NCBI GenBank assembly: GCA_934045905.1
Contig: OW203761.1
Location: 34,088,964 to 34,152,963 of the forward strand
Length of the DNA stretch: 64,000 nucleotides
DNA from: Leuctra nigra
Taxonomy: Eukaryota; Arthropoda; Insecta; Plecoptera; Leuctridae
Direction: 5' to 3'
Shown here: piece after piece, positions 1-12,490 of the stretch
Position numbering within the stretch: position 1 is the stretch's first letter
Layout: every line of letters starts with the position of its first letter
Made by a program: the position numbers and the translations under genes
The notes under the pieces: model-generated
Databases searched by the model: none
What the model saw: only the letters and a program-made list of their open reading frames with translations
What the model was told of the DNA's origin: nothing

Positions 1-3000
1 CGCGCACAGCTCGTGGTGGTCACGTGGACTTTGGGGCGGGCCGAAGCGTTTTACAGCAGATAGCGTTCACATTTTATTTGAGATGCAAGCGCTTTGGGGT
101 AACATATCCTAGATTTTCTTCTATGGCCAATGAATTTGGACTTGAGAAATCTTACGATCGTCTTGATCGATATATGTGAAATAAAAGCTGTTGCCTTTAT
201 TGAAATTATTTAAATTTCATTCACAAAATATCAGCCAATCAGAAAATAAGCAACCAGTATAATTTATCTGATAATATATGTTTTTAAAGGTGGCACCTAC
301 CTACTTGATTTATTTCGAAATAATCCCCACTATATTTTCACACGCAATAAAGTGCAAGATTAGTTTATATTTGGAATATTGGCAACTCTTACGTTATACA
401 CCAATCAGAAAACACTGTACTTGATTCTTAATTACTGTGACGGTGGCAAAGTCAGGACACAAGTTACAACACGAACAGTCGAAATTCAAATCTGTCTTTT
501 TACGTATCAGTAAGAAATCGTTCTCTCACAAAACAGCAGGTTTCTAAGTGCATTAGATTTTGAAGCTGCCTGCTCGAAACAATACAGTCGGTCCAAATCT
601 ATTTTAAAATAACGGCAACTTGCCACCTATCCTGAATCCAATTCCAAGGTCAGCTAATAAGACACAACATTGGCCTATTTTAGACTGAATTTGGACGCCC
701 TTATTTCAATTATGCCTTGCTGCCTGAAATGAGAGAGAGGAAGAGAGAAAGATATTCGCGCAAAATGTCTCTTGTCTCTGTTCTTCATATCTAGCTCGAG
801 GGCTTCATTTCGTCGTGTCTTCACGTCTGTTAAAGAATACCCATTCTTCTCTTTTCTTTGAAGGTGGCTTCGACGTACTGCTTTTCATCTTTGCGTATTG
901 AATATAGATATGAATCAATCGAATCACGAAGAAATTTGCATTGAATTCAGAGATCTCCTTTTTAGAAATAATATTTTTTTAAAAAGCTTTGCCAATAATA
1001 TTAAAATGTGGTGGAATGTGATTTCATTTCCTTTCTACTGGGATATGAATGGAGCTATTGAAATCGGCTTTGACTTTGAGAATTCACTGCACGAGAAATA
1101 TCTGACTTTGCGCGAATATTGAATCCAGTTTATTTTATTACATCCATTGAGAATGTCTGGATCCATTGTGTTTGAATATAATACGAATCAATTATTAGTG
1201 ATATATTGGTAAAACGTCAGAATATTTCGACTCCGAGAGTTATTAGAGCTAAAATGTCTGAATTCATTTCAGAGGAAAGCTCCCCAAAACAGTCAAATCA
1301 GATCACATCAGATCAGGCTAGTTGGGTAAATGTTAGCAGACTTTGTCTGACCCTCCTGACATTGGCATGGAGCCTAAGAACTTGGAGCACAACTGTTGCT
1401 GCCAACGGGCAAACTGTTGCTTCGCTCATTTGGTTAAGTCAATAACTTGAAGAAACTTTTAAATTATCAGTTTAACCAGATAATGCAATCGACATTATTA
1501 ACCATGTATTCCAATGAAACCTAATTCTCGGTAGTGCCTATATCCTATGTAATCATCGTTTTGCTTTCATTTTGCAGCTATGCTTTTTATGAAATTGCTT
1601 TTATTTCATTAATCCCAAACTGTGGCATTCTAACATTGTAGTTGTACAGACGATGGTTTTACTGAATAATTAATTAATTTGGTCATACACACGCGTGCAT
1701 CATGACTCCGAGTTCGTAAAAGTTTTAATCCGGTAGAGTGAACCACGTATATTTACCTATTTAACCCGAGATTTAGTTGGCGATTTAATCTCTTTGTCTT
1801 TAATAAAGTTCACTTGCTTGATTTGTGTGATAGGTATAAACTACAATAACAGCTCATTTTACGGAACAGATGCTATTCTACTTGTAGTTGGGTCGACCAA
1901 TCATGCCATTGTTTGACTCTGATGAATTATTGGCAGATTCACGTCAACAACGTCAAATATTGACTCTTCACTTCCGATAATTGAGCTGAAGGGCAATTCA
2001 AATAGAAGCGAGCTTCAGAGTCCCTCGGAAGAATTAAAAATATTTACTTAGTCATGTGGAATAATGTTCTACTCGCGATCGCTACGCTTTTACTATATGT
2101 CTGACTCTCCCACATCAGCTTTACCGTTGAAAAGTTAAACATTATCAACTATTTCGAAGTGCCAGTTATAATCATACATTATATCTATACGAGCACATTT
2201 TCATTTTCATTTTGTTGCAGTAAAAACGGGTTTTAATCCAGTTTCAATAATTAAAATTGTTTTTTATTTCTTCTAGTTTTCCTTTCACTATAAACATATC
2301 TTTTTCTCTGGTGTCCGCAACAAAATGTTAGGTGGGTGCAATTGCAGTAATCTTGTGAACAAATATGTAAAGAGCAAAATCTATCTTCTCAGTTGTTTGC
2401 TTTACTCAAAACACACACATTTATAATAATTATGACTGAATGTAGTAGGTACTAACTGTTGTACCTATGTCCTCTACAAAACAAATGTTTAGGAACGAAC
2501 AACGTACGTTCAATCAAATTTTATGACGATTTTAATCTTATACACGAATATGACTGTTACGCTTGCGCTATGTTTTTAGAGTCAACTTTTATTGTCTTAT
2601 AAATATCAGTTATTCAGTAAAGAGTATAATAATTTTTCAGTTATTGGATTAAAATGTATTACATTTGTCGTAGTGGACATCCTGGACGGGTAAAACGGGT
2701 AAAACGGCTTCAAATGCCGTTCCAATGCAAACGCAAACTTAATCATATACCTTTAGGTTCAGACTGATAACATTTGTTTAAGAAGTCAAAAAGTGTACGT
2801 CCAATGTATGTAGCATTGTAAAAATATCAGTGTAGTTTGTGAAAGAATCATTCTTACAACTTCTGTTTGCGACAATGTTGCATTGTGAAGTCGCCTTTGG
2901 CTGAAAGTGGAGATATTTCTACTTCGCGTCCAGTGTAAAAGTTCGTTGATCGTAATCCTTAGCCACCAAGAAGCTGCGATATGCAGGACGTGTGCTCCGC

Positions 3001-4863
3001 ATCAGCAGTGGACGCGAGACAAAGAGATGACGATTATTCCGAGCACACACGCACGTCATGCGTCGCGACGCACGTCCTCCGTCGCGACGTCACGATGAAC
3101 GGCAGATTTGTTGATACGTAAAATGAAACTCACTGATTTCTCATCGAGACGCAGCCAACTGTAATTTCCTCTCGGGAAATTGGATTTTTTCGTCTGGGAT
3201 TTGGGGACTGAAATTAGTATTCAGTCAACTCGTGCAAATAATTAAGGATTCTTGTACATTTTTCTTATTCTTATAAAAAATAGTTTCTTGAACCATGATC
3301 CATGCAACCATACGTTTCATGGTACCTTACCTTGAAACTTTATTATTTGAGTTCAGTGGCACTGTCAGGTTTTAGAGTTCCTTTAATTGATTTTAGAACT
3401 TGCTTTTGAGCGTTTTAAGCGTTTTGAGCGTTTATCAAAATGTTTTAAAGATAGTTTCGTGTTAAGACGAATCTATGGTTCATATTAGCTTACTTCAAAT
3501 TCAGTAACTCCACCGAAAATGCATTCAACTTACCAGTTAGTTCGAAAGAGTGCCGCAGTGACTTCGCTTCGCTGCCATCGCCAGCCTCGCGACTGTTATT
3601 GAAAGTGTGCCCTGTGTTCGTAAATGTCCGCGGTCCCGGGTTCCTACCTCTTGCACCGTGCCGCCTCGACTCACTAGCCGTGCGTCGTGGCGCGCTTCAT
3701 CCCCATCCCCTAGCGACGCCAGCGCTCACTCGCGGCATTTCCACCAAGCCGCACCTCACCTCACACCCGGTGCTATCTGGGTCAATACTGGCAATCCCGA
3801 CATCGAATTTCGTTTTACTTTTGACCCGTCTTAATTGTTGGATTCTGGGGATGATGAAAGCTGTCACGGCGGAATTTAATCCGTTTATTTTATCACTTAT
3901 GTCGACTTCGCTGTCAGGAACGGCTGTAAACTGTTTAGTTCAGTTTATTGCGTGCTTTAGGAACGTTAAACCCTTACGAGATGAACGCCTATAGACTTAG
4001 CGTCAGGACAGAAGAGCTACGTTTCCAGAGCACACAACTTAGTTTATGTTATGAATTTATCTGCTGTGTGCTGTTGATTGGAAACCCGGCACCTCCACTA
4101 TATCACACAACACAAACACAATACAGAGTTAGCGGTAAAACTAAAGCTGTGAAGGATCTGTTCTAAAAGGACGAGTCATAATAGATTGTAATTTTAAGCC
4201 TGAATGTGAGGTGAGGCATTATTTTATTTTCAATCAACTCAATTGATTACTTTCGAAAATCCATACACATTAAAATTGAAAAGGCAAACAATTACATTGA
4301 GCGTTATTTTGAATTGTGTAATTACTGTGTTTTGATAAAAAAAAATATATAGCCAATTGATTTTTAAACTACAGCATGTTTTAGTTTGCAACTTTGCATC
4401 AGTAATTAATTAGTTCGAGTTCTTCATTTTTGTATCACTCGTTTGTGTGAAAATGTTATATTGTTATGAAAAGCTCGCTAGAAATTAATTTGCATTCTAT
4501 TTGTTTATGCTCAATACGTCTGTCGATTGCAATGCAAAAAATAAAACCCCATCTGATGCCACAAGCCTCGAGCACATGTGATAAAATATTCATGAGGGGT
4601 CAGAAAAGAGGGGGCAGAGAAAGATACGCCATTGAAGTCATATCTCTCCGGCAAGAATTGAAACTTGCATGATGCATGGCTTCGGACGGATCGAGTTACC
4701 GCATGCGGCAAACAGGAACGAAATACAGGTCGCGTGGTTTGCGTAGGCGGTGTAAAAGTAGAACAGGTGCATTGTGATAGACCGGGACTTTGTGCTTATA
4801 ATATGTCGTATCTTGTTGATCCTTCGCTTGACTGCATTAGGAAACCACGCACTTCGGCTTTGA
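1..4863. other. Anonymous AT-rich DNA, no gene recognised
   Basis: No exon with convincing splice sites, no long open frame and no recognisable repeat was found in this stretch. A GC- and CpG-rich patch at about 3545-3800 could be a promoter or a lone exon, but its open frames (about 75 and 131 codons) have low-complexity composition and match no family I know. Missing 5' exons of the tectonic gene further right could lie here or before the window; I could not identify any. Confidence 0.5.
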
Positions 4864-5482
4864 TTTGAGCGAGCGTCTCTTTTTTCACTCTTTTGGCACG
4901 GACTTCTGTTTTTTGTTTGTTTTTTCTGTCCGTACCGCTATGTATACAGGTCGTACAGTTTCTCCGATCGAGTTGAAATTTTGCACACATATGTACTACA
5001 TCTCTGGAGTTTGCAGACAATATTTTTTGGGAAATCAATTGATTGGTTCAAATTAAAAAAAACATGAATTCCGATATATAATAATAATAATAATATATTA
5101 TTCTGATAATATATTCTGAGTGGTTGATCCAATCAATTTGAAATTTTGCAAGGTCATTAAGCTCAACATTTTGTCAAACTTTATTAATTGGTTTAATTTT
5201 AAATAATATCTTCTGATAGATGACAATCAAAATATTAATTTTGCATGGTACCAATATCTAATATTTTACACAATTCCATCCCCTATCAGTCAAGTATAAC
5301 TACAGACTTATGAATCTTGTATGAGTCAATTGTTTCAGAGTACCGATATAGATGGAAGGTTGCATGAAAATCGGTAATAACGTAATTAGTTATCTTTTAT
5401 TGAGTGGATCGTGTTCGGTTGGAGTTGTTGCGCGAATCGATGCTCGCTCATCAACGCGTTACACCGAGCGTTTTCTTAGCAT
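4864..5482 (+). mobile_element. Decayed Helitron-like element, copy 1
   Basis: It starts with a TTGAGCGAGCG-like end and finishes with the family's 3' signature: GCTCGCTCATCAACGCGTT, then ACACCGAGCGTTTTC, then TTAG (TTAG replaces the usual CTAG). The interior shares the degenerate blocks of the family (gatcgagttgaaattttgc, tgattggttcaaatt). There is no coding capacity. It is much diverged from the young copies at 41782-43266 and 48893-50374. Confidence 0.6.
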
Positions 5483-6559
5483 ATATATCTTAATATTCCA
5501 CCTATTGTGGAAACTTTCCAATGTTTTCCTCTTATCTCGCCCTCTGGGAGCGACGAGCCATTATCTCGAAGCCGAAGAGCTGTTCGCTTGGTTGCATAAT
5601 TAATCGTCTTCCTTGCTCTCAGCCTCCGTCGCCTCCGTCAGTCCTCCGATTATCCCGTAACTAATGCTCCTACAATTACACATCGCCCACAGCGTTACAA
5701 TTGCAGCCATTTATCTACCTGTGGTTGTAATCAATACTTCTGTGTTATCCGGATATTAAATTGCTTCCACACAGCTCTGATTTCACACCGAGTTATTACT
5801 GATTACTTAGTAACAACGGACTAAGAGGATTTACTTTTAAATCTTCTCATCAATTCTCCCTTTGTCCCCAAAGCGTGGTAATTAACAATGGTGTACTTTA
5901 AACCGAAGTATTGATTGGTTTCAATTCAGGGACAGAATTTCCAAACCGTTGATTGTTTCGTAATTATTTGCACTGCGACTCCCTAACATGTCATTATTCA
6001 TTTGTAAAAAGTTTTTAATGAAATCATTAAAATTCAGCGGACGTCAATATGCTCCTGTTAGATAACGAATCCATCCAATTTACTTGACTACCAGTTAGTT
6101 GCACGGGCGGATATCTGGTTGACACGAGGATTCATTGTCAATGCAATCGCCTCTATGTTTGTCTAAATTACATCAACCGAAAGTATAATGGATATGGATG
6201 GATTGCAATTATTATCACATTTCAAATCTGGAATAATGGAGCTCGGCTTGAATTGTAATCTAGGTTCCTATTGGCAGTGGGTGAGTGCACATTTAGATAT
6301 TGTGAAATTAGTTCAAAATGTGATCCAATGATAATTTCGAATGTTTTTTTATTGACACAATACAATACATTTAAATCATAACAAAACATATAAAACACCA
6401 CAAAGCCACGGGGGCTCATCTGTGGAACGCTGGATACAAAAGCAAAATATAGTCAAATCGTCAATGGTCTCGTGCACATAACAATAACATGATACGAAAA
6501 ACAAGCAAGAAAATAGTACAATTAAACTTAGTACAATTAAAGTAAAAATAATCTAACCA
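5483..6559. other. Anonymous intergenic DNA
   Basis: I see no gene here. A 65-codon minus-strand frame at 6222-6419 lacks splice context and family resemblance and is treated as chance. Confidence 0.4.
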
Positions 6560-6690
6560 GGGGCCGTATTCTGGAAAATTTAAATTCACAATTCTGATGG
6601 AATCTGATTCGGTGCAATGTTAATCCTTATGGCCGTGACCGGATTCCATCAGGAATGGAATTGGGAAAACGTTCTAGAATACGCCTCCGG
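6560..6690. mobile_element. Short inverted-repeat MITE
   Basis: The ends are imperfect inverted repeats (GGGGCCGTATTCTGGAA at the left; the reverse complement of the right end reads GAGGCGTATTCTAGAA). A second internal pair, GATGGAATC and GATTCCATC, nearly closes the hairpin. At about 130 bp with no coding potential, this is a small non-autonomous DNA transposon of unknown superfamily. No target duplication could be assigned. Confidence 0.5.
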
Positions 6691-7194
6691 GTGAATCATC
6701 AGCGGAAGAAATCACAAATTAACAAATTTACAGAAATAAGTTTGACTCAAAATAAAACACAAAAATGTACTTAAAAACTGCGTGAAAGGCGAACTCTTCC
6801 AATTTTTCACTTATAGCAATTTATACAATAATATGTAACACGGTTCCCTACATCATATTAAGGTAGCACAACGGTTAAGTCACATCTTGAAAATGAGCTT
6901 ATTTTTGGCAGAGGTATCAATAATCACTGTTTACACGATACTGTGAAATATGAACAACTTCTCGTGTCTAGATTTTGCAATATTGTAGTTATAAATTCCT
7001 ATTTATAACATGTAGTCTTTTCTAGGCTATTATAATCATGACGATTTCCATGCTATTTTTGAGTTTTTGAGTTTTGAATTTTACTGAGGTTTAACGTTTT
7101 TTCAAAAAACTGATTTTGAGATAGATAGTTGGACATTCTATTAGGAAAAAAATTTAAAACAATACCAACGTGTGCTATTTTAAGTTATCAACCA

Positions 7195-8180
7195 AAAACT
7201 AAGTGATCCCTATACCTCCTGTGTTACAGTTTAGTTCAACCGGAAGCCGCCATTTTGAAACCGGAAGTGACGTCATATCTCAAAAAATGGCAAGACCGAA
7301 CGAAATGAAACTAGCGCCAAACGATTCAGACGGTCATCTTTATGGAAAATCAATAGTTGTATTAGAAATGTACTTTTACCGAAACCAGAAATGACGTTAC
7401 AAAAATAAAGAATCGTATTTTAAGCACCTCTTACTACAATAACTACATAATCAGAAGGCTTTTAATGATACATTATAATCATAATTATAATAATAATTAT
7501 AATAATTATTATAATCATTATAATTATAATACATTATAATTTTAACCGCCATTTTATAAACCGGAAGTAATGCCATATCTTGAAAACGGCTGGACCGATT
7601 GGAACGAAGCTTTCGCTATTCTTCATTAAATATCATTTTTAAGCATTATTTAGTACCAAACGCAACTTTCCTTTGTATCCAAATAGGAAATGGCTTATTT
7701 TTTTAAAGGAATTAGTCATTGTTGCTCCGATTTGTGTTACAAGTGTGAGAATAATATAAAAAAATAGGTGATATCCCCATAAAAAAACACTCCGTGTAAA
7801 AAAACAGCCAAGTCTCTTCAACTAAAAAAAAAATTATGAAATCTAAAAATTCTGCACTGAAACGTAGTGATATCAAAAAATGAGCCAAGTCAAAACTTTA
7901 TTTGAAAATTAAAAAATACTTGGCGCATCGTTTTTTTAGGGCATTGTAGGTATACTATAAGTATATGTATTTATATCTAGCCTATACTTCTAAGCTATTT
8001 ATATACACGATGCGCCAAGTATTTTTTAATTTTCAAATAAAGTTTTGACTTGGCTCATTTTTTGATATCACTACGTTTCAGTGCTGAATTTTTTAGATTT
8101 CTTCCATTTTTTTTATAGTTGAAGAGACTTGGCTGGTATTTTTACACGGAGTGTTTTTATGGGGATATCATGATTATTCT
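7195..8180 (+). mobile_element. Partial foldback element, copy 1
   Basis: It carries the arm modules GCCGCCATTTTG-AAACCGGAAGTGACGTCA (7248 onward, repeated in weaker form at about 7381 and 7550) and then a palindromic core at 7770-8169. The same order of modules and core is seen at 32996-34808 and 45081-52034. The outer CTAGTGGAGCGGTCGCTCCAC end is absent, so this copy is truncated on the left and lacks a right arm. An AT-rich inverted microsatellite sits at about 7470-7540. Confidence 0.65.
7770..8169. repeat. Palindromic core of foldback element (copy 1)
   Basis: About 400 bp, nearly perfectly palindromic: it begins GATATCCCCATAAAAA and ends with the reverse complement. Each arm contains CTTGGCGCATCG and CCAAGTCAAAACTTTA blocks around a short AT-rich loop near 7930-8010. 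Sister cores lie at 34400-34806 and 50675-51103, and a degenerate relative at 36389-36598. RNA from it would fold into a long hairpin. Confidence 0.75.
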
Positions 8181-9607
8181 CGTTAAGATTCGAGTTTACA
8201 AAATCTGAAAATTTTATTAGGATATCGGACGTACTTTTTCCCTCTTTGAAAGCCAAACTGGTTATCACTAATAATTCTGTATTTTTCTAGGTATTCAACT
8301 AATTTATTAGCAATACAACGCTCCATTTAATTGAAGGCAACAATGAAATAGGTCTGTTAAGAATCCAACGCCGCATTAAATCTACTAGTAACTAGGTAGG
8401 TACTCGGTAGCTATGTTGTTTGGTAACTATGGAAGCTAGTAGCTCTTTTTTATCTACTGCCTTAGCAATTACCTATTCTGCCGAGATTTGACAAATGTAA
8501 CCACAGCAAACTTGGCGTGTTATTATAAATGTGCTTTGCACACCTTCTCATTTCCAAACTGACTTTCAAATTGAGATATGTATTTAAAAGATGTACGTTC
8601 GTTTTAAATTGGAATGTAAATTATGTAAACAAGTTAGTCTCTTAATTATCATCAACGTTTGCACAGTATACTGTTCCGCGTAAATAATATATTATTTGAT
8701 TTTCATCTCGTTTTCCGACTTTCCCGGATATAGTTTTGTATAGTGAGTATAGCATGATTTTCTCACTGCGATTTACTTCTGGAGGTGAAATTTCTTGCAA
8801 TATTGTCGGAGTGCGAGCTGTGTAAATAAAGTCGCGCATGATAGCTCGTAAGTCAACACGCCCCTGCACATCTTTCCGTCGCTTCGACAACAAACTAGCA
8901 CACAGACTTCTTCACTTCTTGCACAGTGCAACTCCTGTACTTTAGTTGGTAGTGAGTTTTTATCAAATTATGTATTCGTACCTCTGACATTATTACGAAG
9001 AGTGTCTGGAAAGCGTCGTCTGAACGTGCCAGTGTCTCCATGCGACTTCATTTTGTTCATCACGTACTTTTTACAACAACAACGTACACGTTTTGTCCTA
9101 AAGAAAAGTGTGCAACTCGACTTTTACAACTGGAGTTGTAATTGGTGAAAACCATATTTCAGTCAGATGAAATTTTATACAAAAAAAATATAGTGTGACT
9201 ATTTTATTTGATCTTCGTGTTTTTTTTTATATATATCTGAAATATAATTATTAAAATATTTTATTATTAAAATAAAATAATTTGTGTACCTAATAATATA
9301 TAATTTATTCGAGCCCCGGTTTCGGGGGGATATTTTTCACACCGCACATCCCATATTCTTTCATAAAATCTTATTATTCGCGTATGATTCTTCTATCATA
9401 TTCACTCCACTGGAAATATTCCATACACCCAGTTTCCATATTTTACATTTCTAATTTTTGTCTTAAAGAGCATTGCAACTAAAATGTCACCAACTCATGA
9501 AACTAATGCATATACTAGTATGAGATTACTCACTTGTACTCTGTAGTGCTCGAAGTGTTTATTGGGTAGAATATAATAATCTAAATGTTCGTCGCATTCG
9601 CTATTTG
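8181..9607. other. Anonymous intergenic DNA
   Basis: No gene or recognisable element. An 83-codon minus-strand frame at 8642-8893 has no visible domain and no convincing splice context. Confidence 0.4.
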
Positions 9608-10261
9608 TTGAGCGAGCGTAGCAAGCGTCACCACGGTGTTTTTGTCTGCACTGCCCAGGTCAAACCGCACAACCAAACGATCTGAAATTTTGCGCACATA
9701 CTAACGTATAATCCAACAGTCTCTGGGATCGTTTTTTAATCGGATCCTGTGATTGGTTCAAATTTAAAAAAAATATATCTTTCGATTGGTTGGTCCGATC
9801 TTTGACATTTTCTAAGTCATTGCAACCAACATTATCCCTAATCTTAAAAAGTTTCAGCCACATCCTCCTATATTTGTGATAATTTTAAACCATCTTTCCT
9901 GTGATTTTTAAAATTAAACTAGAACCGTTTGACCGATCAACTTAAAACTTCGCATGGTCATTGGAACCAACACTTTGGGTATTTTTGTCAATTTGAAGCA
10001 AAATCTGTTGTTATTTTTAAAGTTCTTGTCATTTTAAGGACATTTTATTCTTTAATCTTGAAATATTTGAAAAATGTATACTAAATTTTTATCCCTGCCT
10101 TCTTGATGCATCAGTTCCAAGTCCTGTTACTTGCACAGACCTGCAAGGTCTGATTGATGCAAGGTCTGTTGTCTGTTAGGTGCTGATACTTGCAAACGCA
10201 TATCTAATAGGATGCAGTACGAAGGCTCGCTCATCAACGCGTTACACTGAGCGTTTCCCAG
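9608..10261 (+). mobile_element. Decayed Helitron-like element, copy 2
   Basis: Begins TTGAGCGAGCGTAGC with the conserved CACCACGGT and TGCCCAGGTCAAACCGCAC blocks, and ends CTCGCTCATCAACGCGTTAC, ACTGAGCGTTTCC, then CAG followed by T. It is non-coding and internally deleted compared with the 1.48-kb copies. Confidence 0.65.
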
Positions 10262-11596
10262 TTATATTGAATGCATTTTGCACGTGTTCAAGCTGATGTC
10301 TGATTATTGTGTCAATAAAGGACTTTTATTCATAAGACGAGGACAATTATGCGATGTGTGCTAAGAATAGCAGATGATGGACTCTATATAAAATGAAGAT
10401 GGTGAACATGATGCAAATGCAACGGTGAATGGAAACTGATGAAACTTAGTTTCATGGGGTTGTAGGAACTTTGATTGGGCCAACCAAATACGTGGAGTTT
10501 GTAAACAAGTGTAGGCTATCTAGTCTGAATGCTATTTGGTTAAGAGAATCATAGAGTTTACATCACTCTTAAGATTGCCAAGTTATAGTTTATGTTTCTT
10601 GCATTCAGTCTAGAATTCAGTATGCTAGTGCGAGGGGTTATATTTTTTATACTCATTATATGTTTTGACAATGCTAATATATTTCCTAAAATTATTTCAT
10701 ACTGTCAAATGCTGGCATCATTTCCGTCACAATACGTTGAAAATATTAAAACCTACTTAATTTTGGGTTAATGACATTATTTATTACAAAGTTACAAATA
10801 ATATTCAATCATACTATGAAATATGACCATATTATCACATTATGAAGCAATTTTGATGTAATTTCGATTTTGAATTTCTGTTGCACCTAACTTTTCTTAG
10901 AGCGCTGTGAAAACTCTCATCTCTTTTTTAATCACTTCTAGCAAGAAAACTCTCGACATATTTCCCGCCGACCGTAAAGTGCCCACCATGTGTGTTGGTT
11001 TATATCACGCCGCTCTGATTTATAGCCCTAGGGGTAGTTCCAACCCCCATAAACCCACAGGTGTAATATTACTTAGAGTGCGCAAGAGAAGTAGCGTCTT
11101 CTTGCTTTTAACACTTAGAACGGAACAGATACCTTGGCACACAATACAGTGGTGGTATAGGAAGATACACCCATTATATGATAGTTTTTGACGCTAACAC
11201 CACTCTGGACAGGTCAGGCAGCGGAGAAACTGTCATTTATTTCAGCAATAAGAAGTGACATTGTCTCTAATAGCAACACACCTTTAAGCAATATTATTAA
11301 TGAAAGTCCTGTATATGCGGCCGTTGTAATTTTTACAAAGAAAATTATTGTAAATGAAAAATAAAGTCCCAAAAATTCGTTTTTTCGGAGTTATGAAAAT
11401 ATTGTGGCTCCGCCTTGAAAATGAAATGATCACAACCATAGACGCGCAAATAAAAGTTGTGATTGGCATATCAATTGGAAAAGTTATATTTCGTTAGAAT
11501 GAAATCGCGCAGAAGAATTTGGTAATAAAAGTTATGTTCAGTAGTATAGTTCATATGGTTTTCGTGTCTAAAAAGGTGTTTTTGAATGTGTTGCAG
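10262..11596. other. Presumed intron or intergenic DNA before the first visible tectonic exon
   Basis: Nothing convincing is seen. The exon beginning at 11597 needs an upstream exon ending one base into a codon, and no such exon with a good donor was recognised here. A frame at 10907-11191 (94 codons) lacks family resemblance. Confidence 0.4.
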
Positions 11597-11705
11597 GTAA
11601 TCTTGGTTGCCATGACACCACTCCAGTGACGTTCGGCTATGACGTCATCACAAGATGTTCTCTTCCACTGCAGCCATCGGACTTTGAAGACTGTTTCAGT
11701 CTGAG
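11597..11705 (+). CDS. Tectonic (TCTN family), internal exon a
   Basis: First of five exons for the C-terminal part of a tectonic protein, a secreted or membrane glycoprotein of the ciliary transition zone. Acceptor TTGCAG precedes it and donor CTGAG/GTAAGA follows. GT completes a codon from an unseen exon, then 35 codons, then AG (phase 2). The peptide includes TPVTFGYDVITRCSLPL and DFEDC. From memory, an FG-x-[ND]-x-x-x-x-C-x-L pattern followed by a C is typical of tectonics. The family call rests on this motif, on the later CERLPTSHVLHVMY block and on a final C-terminal membrane segment. It was made by eye, not by search. The donor is also the first unit of a 54-bp minisatellite. Confidence 0.72.
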
Positions 11706-12124
11706 GTAAGACCGACTTGCGAGAGGCAATGATTCCACCAACTCCTGTCAGTCTGAGGTATAAGACCGACTTGCGAGAGGCAATGATTCCACCAACTCCT
11801 GTCAGTCTGAGGTATAAGACCGACTTGCGAGAGGCAATGATTCCACCAACTCCTGTCAGTCTGAGGTATAAGACCGACTTGCGAGAGGCAATGATTCCAC
11901 CAACTCCTGTCAGTCTGAGGTATAAGACCGACTTGCGAGAGGCAATGATTCCACCAACTCCTGTCAGTCTGAGGTATAAGACCGACTTGCGAGAGGCAAT
12001 GATTCCACCAACTCCTGTCAGTCTGAGGTATAAGACCGACTTGCGAGAGGCAATGATTCCACCAACTCCTGTCAGTCTGAGGTATAAGACCGACTTGCGA
12101 GAGGCAATGATTCCACCAACTCCT
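11696..12124. repeat. 54-bp minisatellite at the 5' splice site of tectonic exon a, 8 copies
   Basis: Eight near-identical units. The first overlaps the exon's last 10 bases and carries the canonical donor CTGAG/GTAAGA. The later seven carry CTGAG/GTATAAG, a 2-bp insertion that weakens the donor. Because 54 is divisible by 3 and the later units lack stops in several frames, spurious repeat frames are open on both strands (11717-12148 +, 11551-12189 -, 11696-12130 -). Extending the exon through the true donor hits TAA at once in the tectonic frame, so the array is not coding for this protein. Confidence 0.9.
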
Positions 12125-12209
12125 TGCCACGATAGAACATCAACTTGATCGATAGGTCTGAGGCTAAGCATTAGATACATAGGAAACAAATTCTACATAG
12201 TACATAGTG

Positions 12210-12490
12210 AGTCTTAAAGAATAACTGATTACTTAATTAAGATTTCTTGCCCAGTTAAAATAAGAAACAATAGCTGATAAGTGATATGCTTTATTATTTT
12301 GACGCTTATTTTTAACTGGCAAGATATCTTAATTAACGGACAGGTTTTCAATACTCTACTAAATTTTAAGCAGTTACTATATTGTCATGGGAATAACCAA
12401 TGACATTCATTGAATGACCGTTTAAACTTAACTACTTCCTTAACTGAGTATTGCAAACAGGCTCTAAGTAATAAGTTATTCTTTACGACT
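12210..12490. mobile_element. Inverted-repeat MITE in tectonic intron
   Basis: The outer ends pair (GTCTTAAAGAATAACTGATT at the left, AATAAGTTATTCTTTACGAC at the right), and a strong inner pair lies at 12230-12340 (TTAATTAAGATTTCTTGCC with its complement). About 280 bp, non-coding. Superfamily and target duplication are undetermined. It sits in the 8.5-kb intron between the 54-bp and 115-bp arrays. Confidence 0.55.

Noticed and set aside
3599..3994. 131-codon frame in a CpG-rich patch
   Set aside because: Composition-driven. Two overlapping frames are open and neither resembles a known protein. An unseen gene's first exon or promoter remains possible.
11551..12189. Repeat-protein frames of 143-212 codons on both strands
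   Set aside because: By-products of the 54-bp array. Three different frames are open equally, so openness is not evidence of coding.
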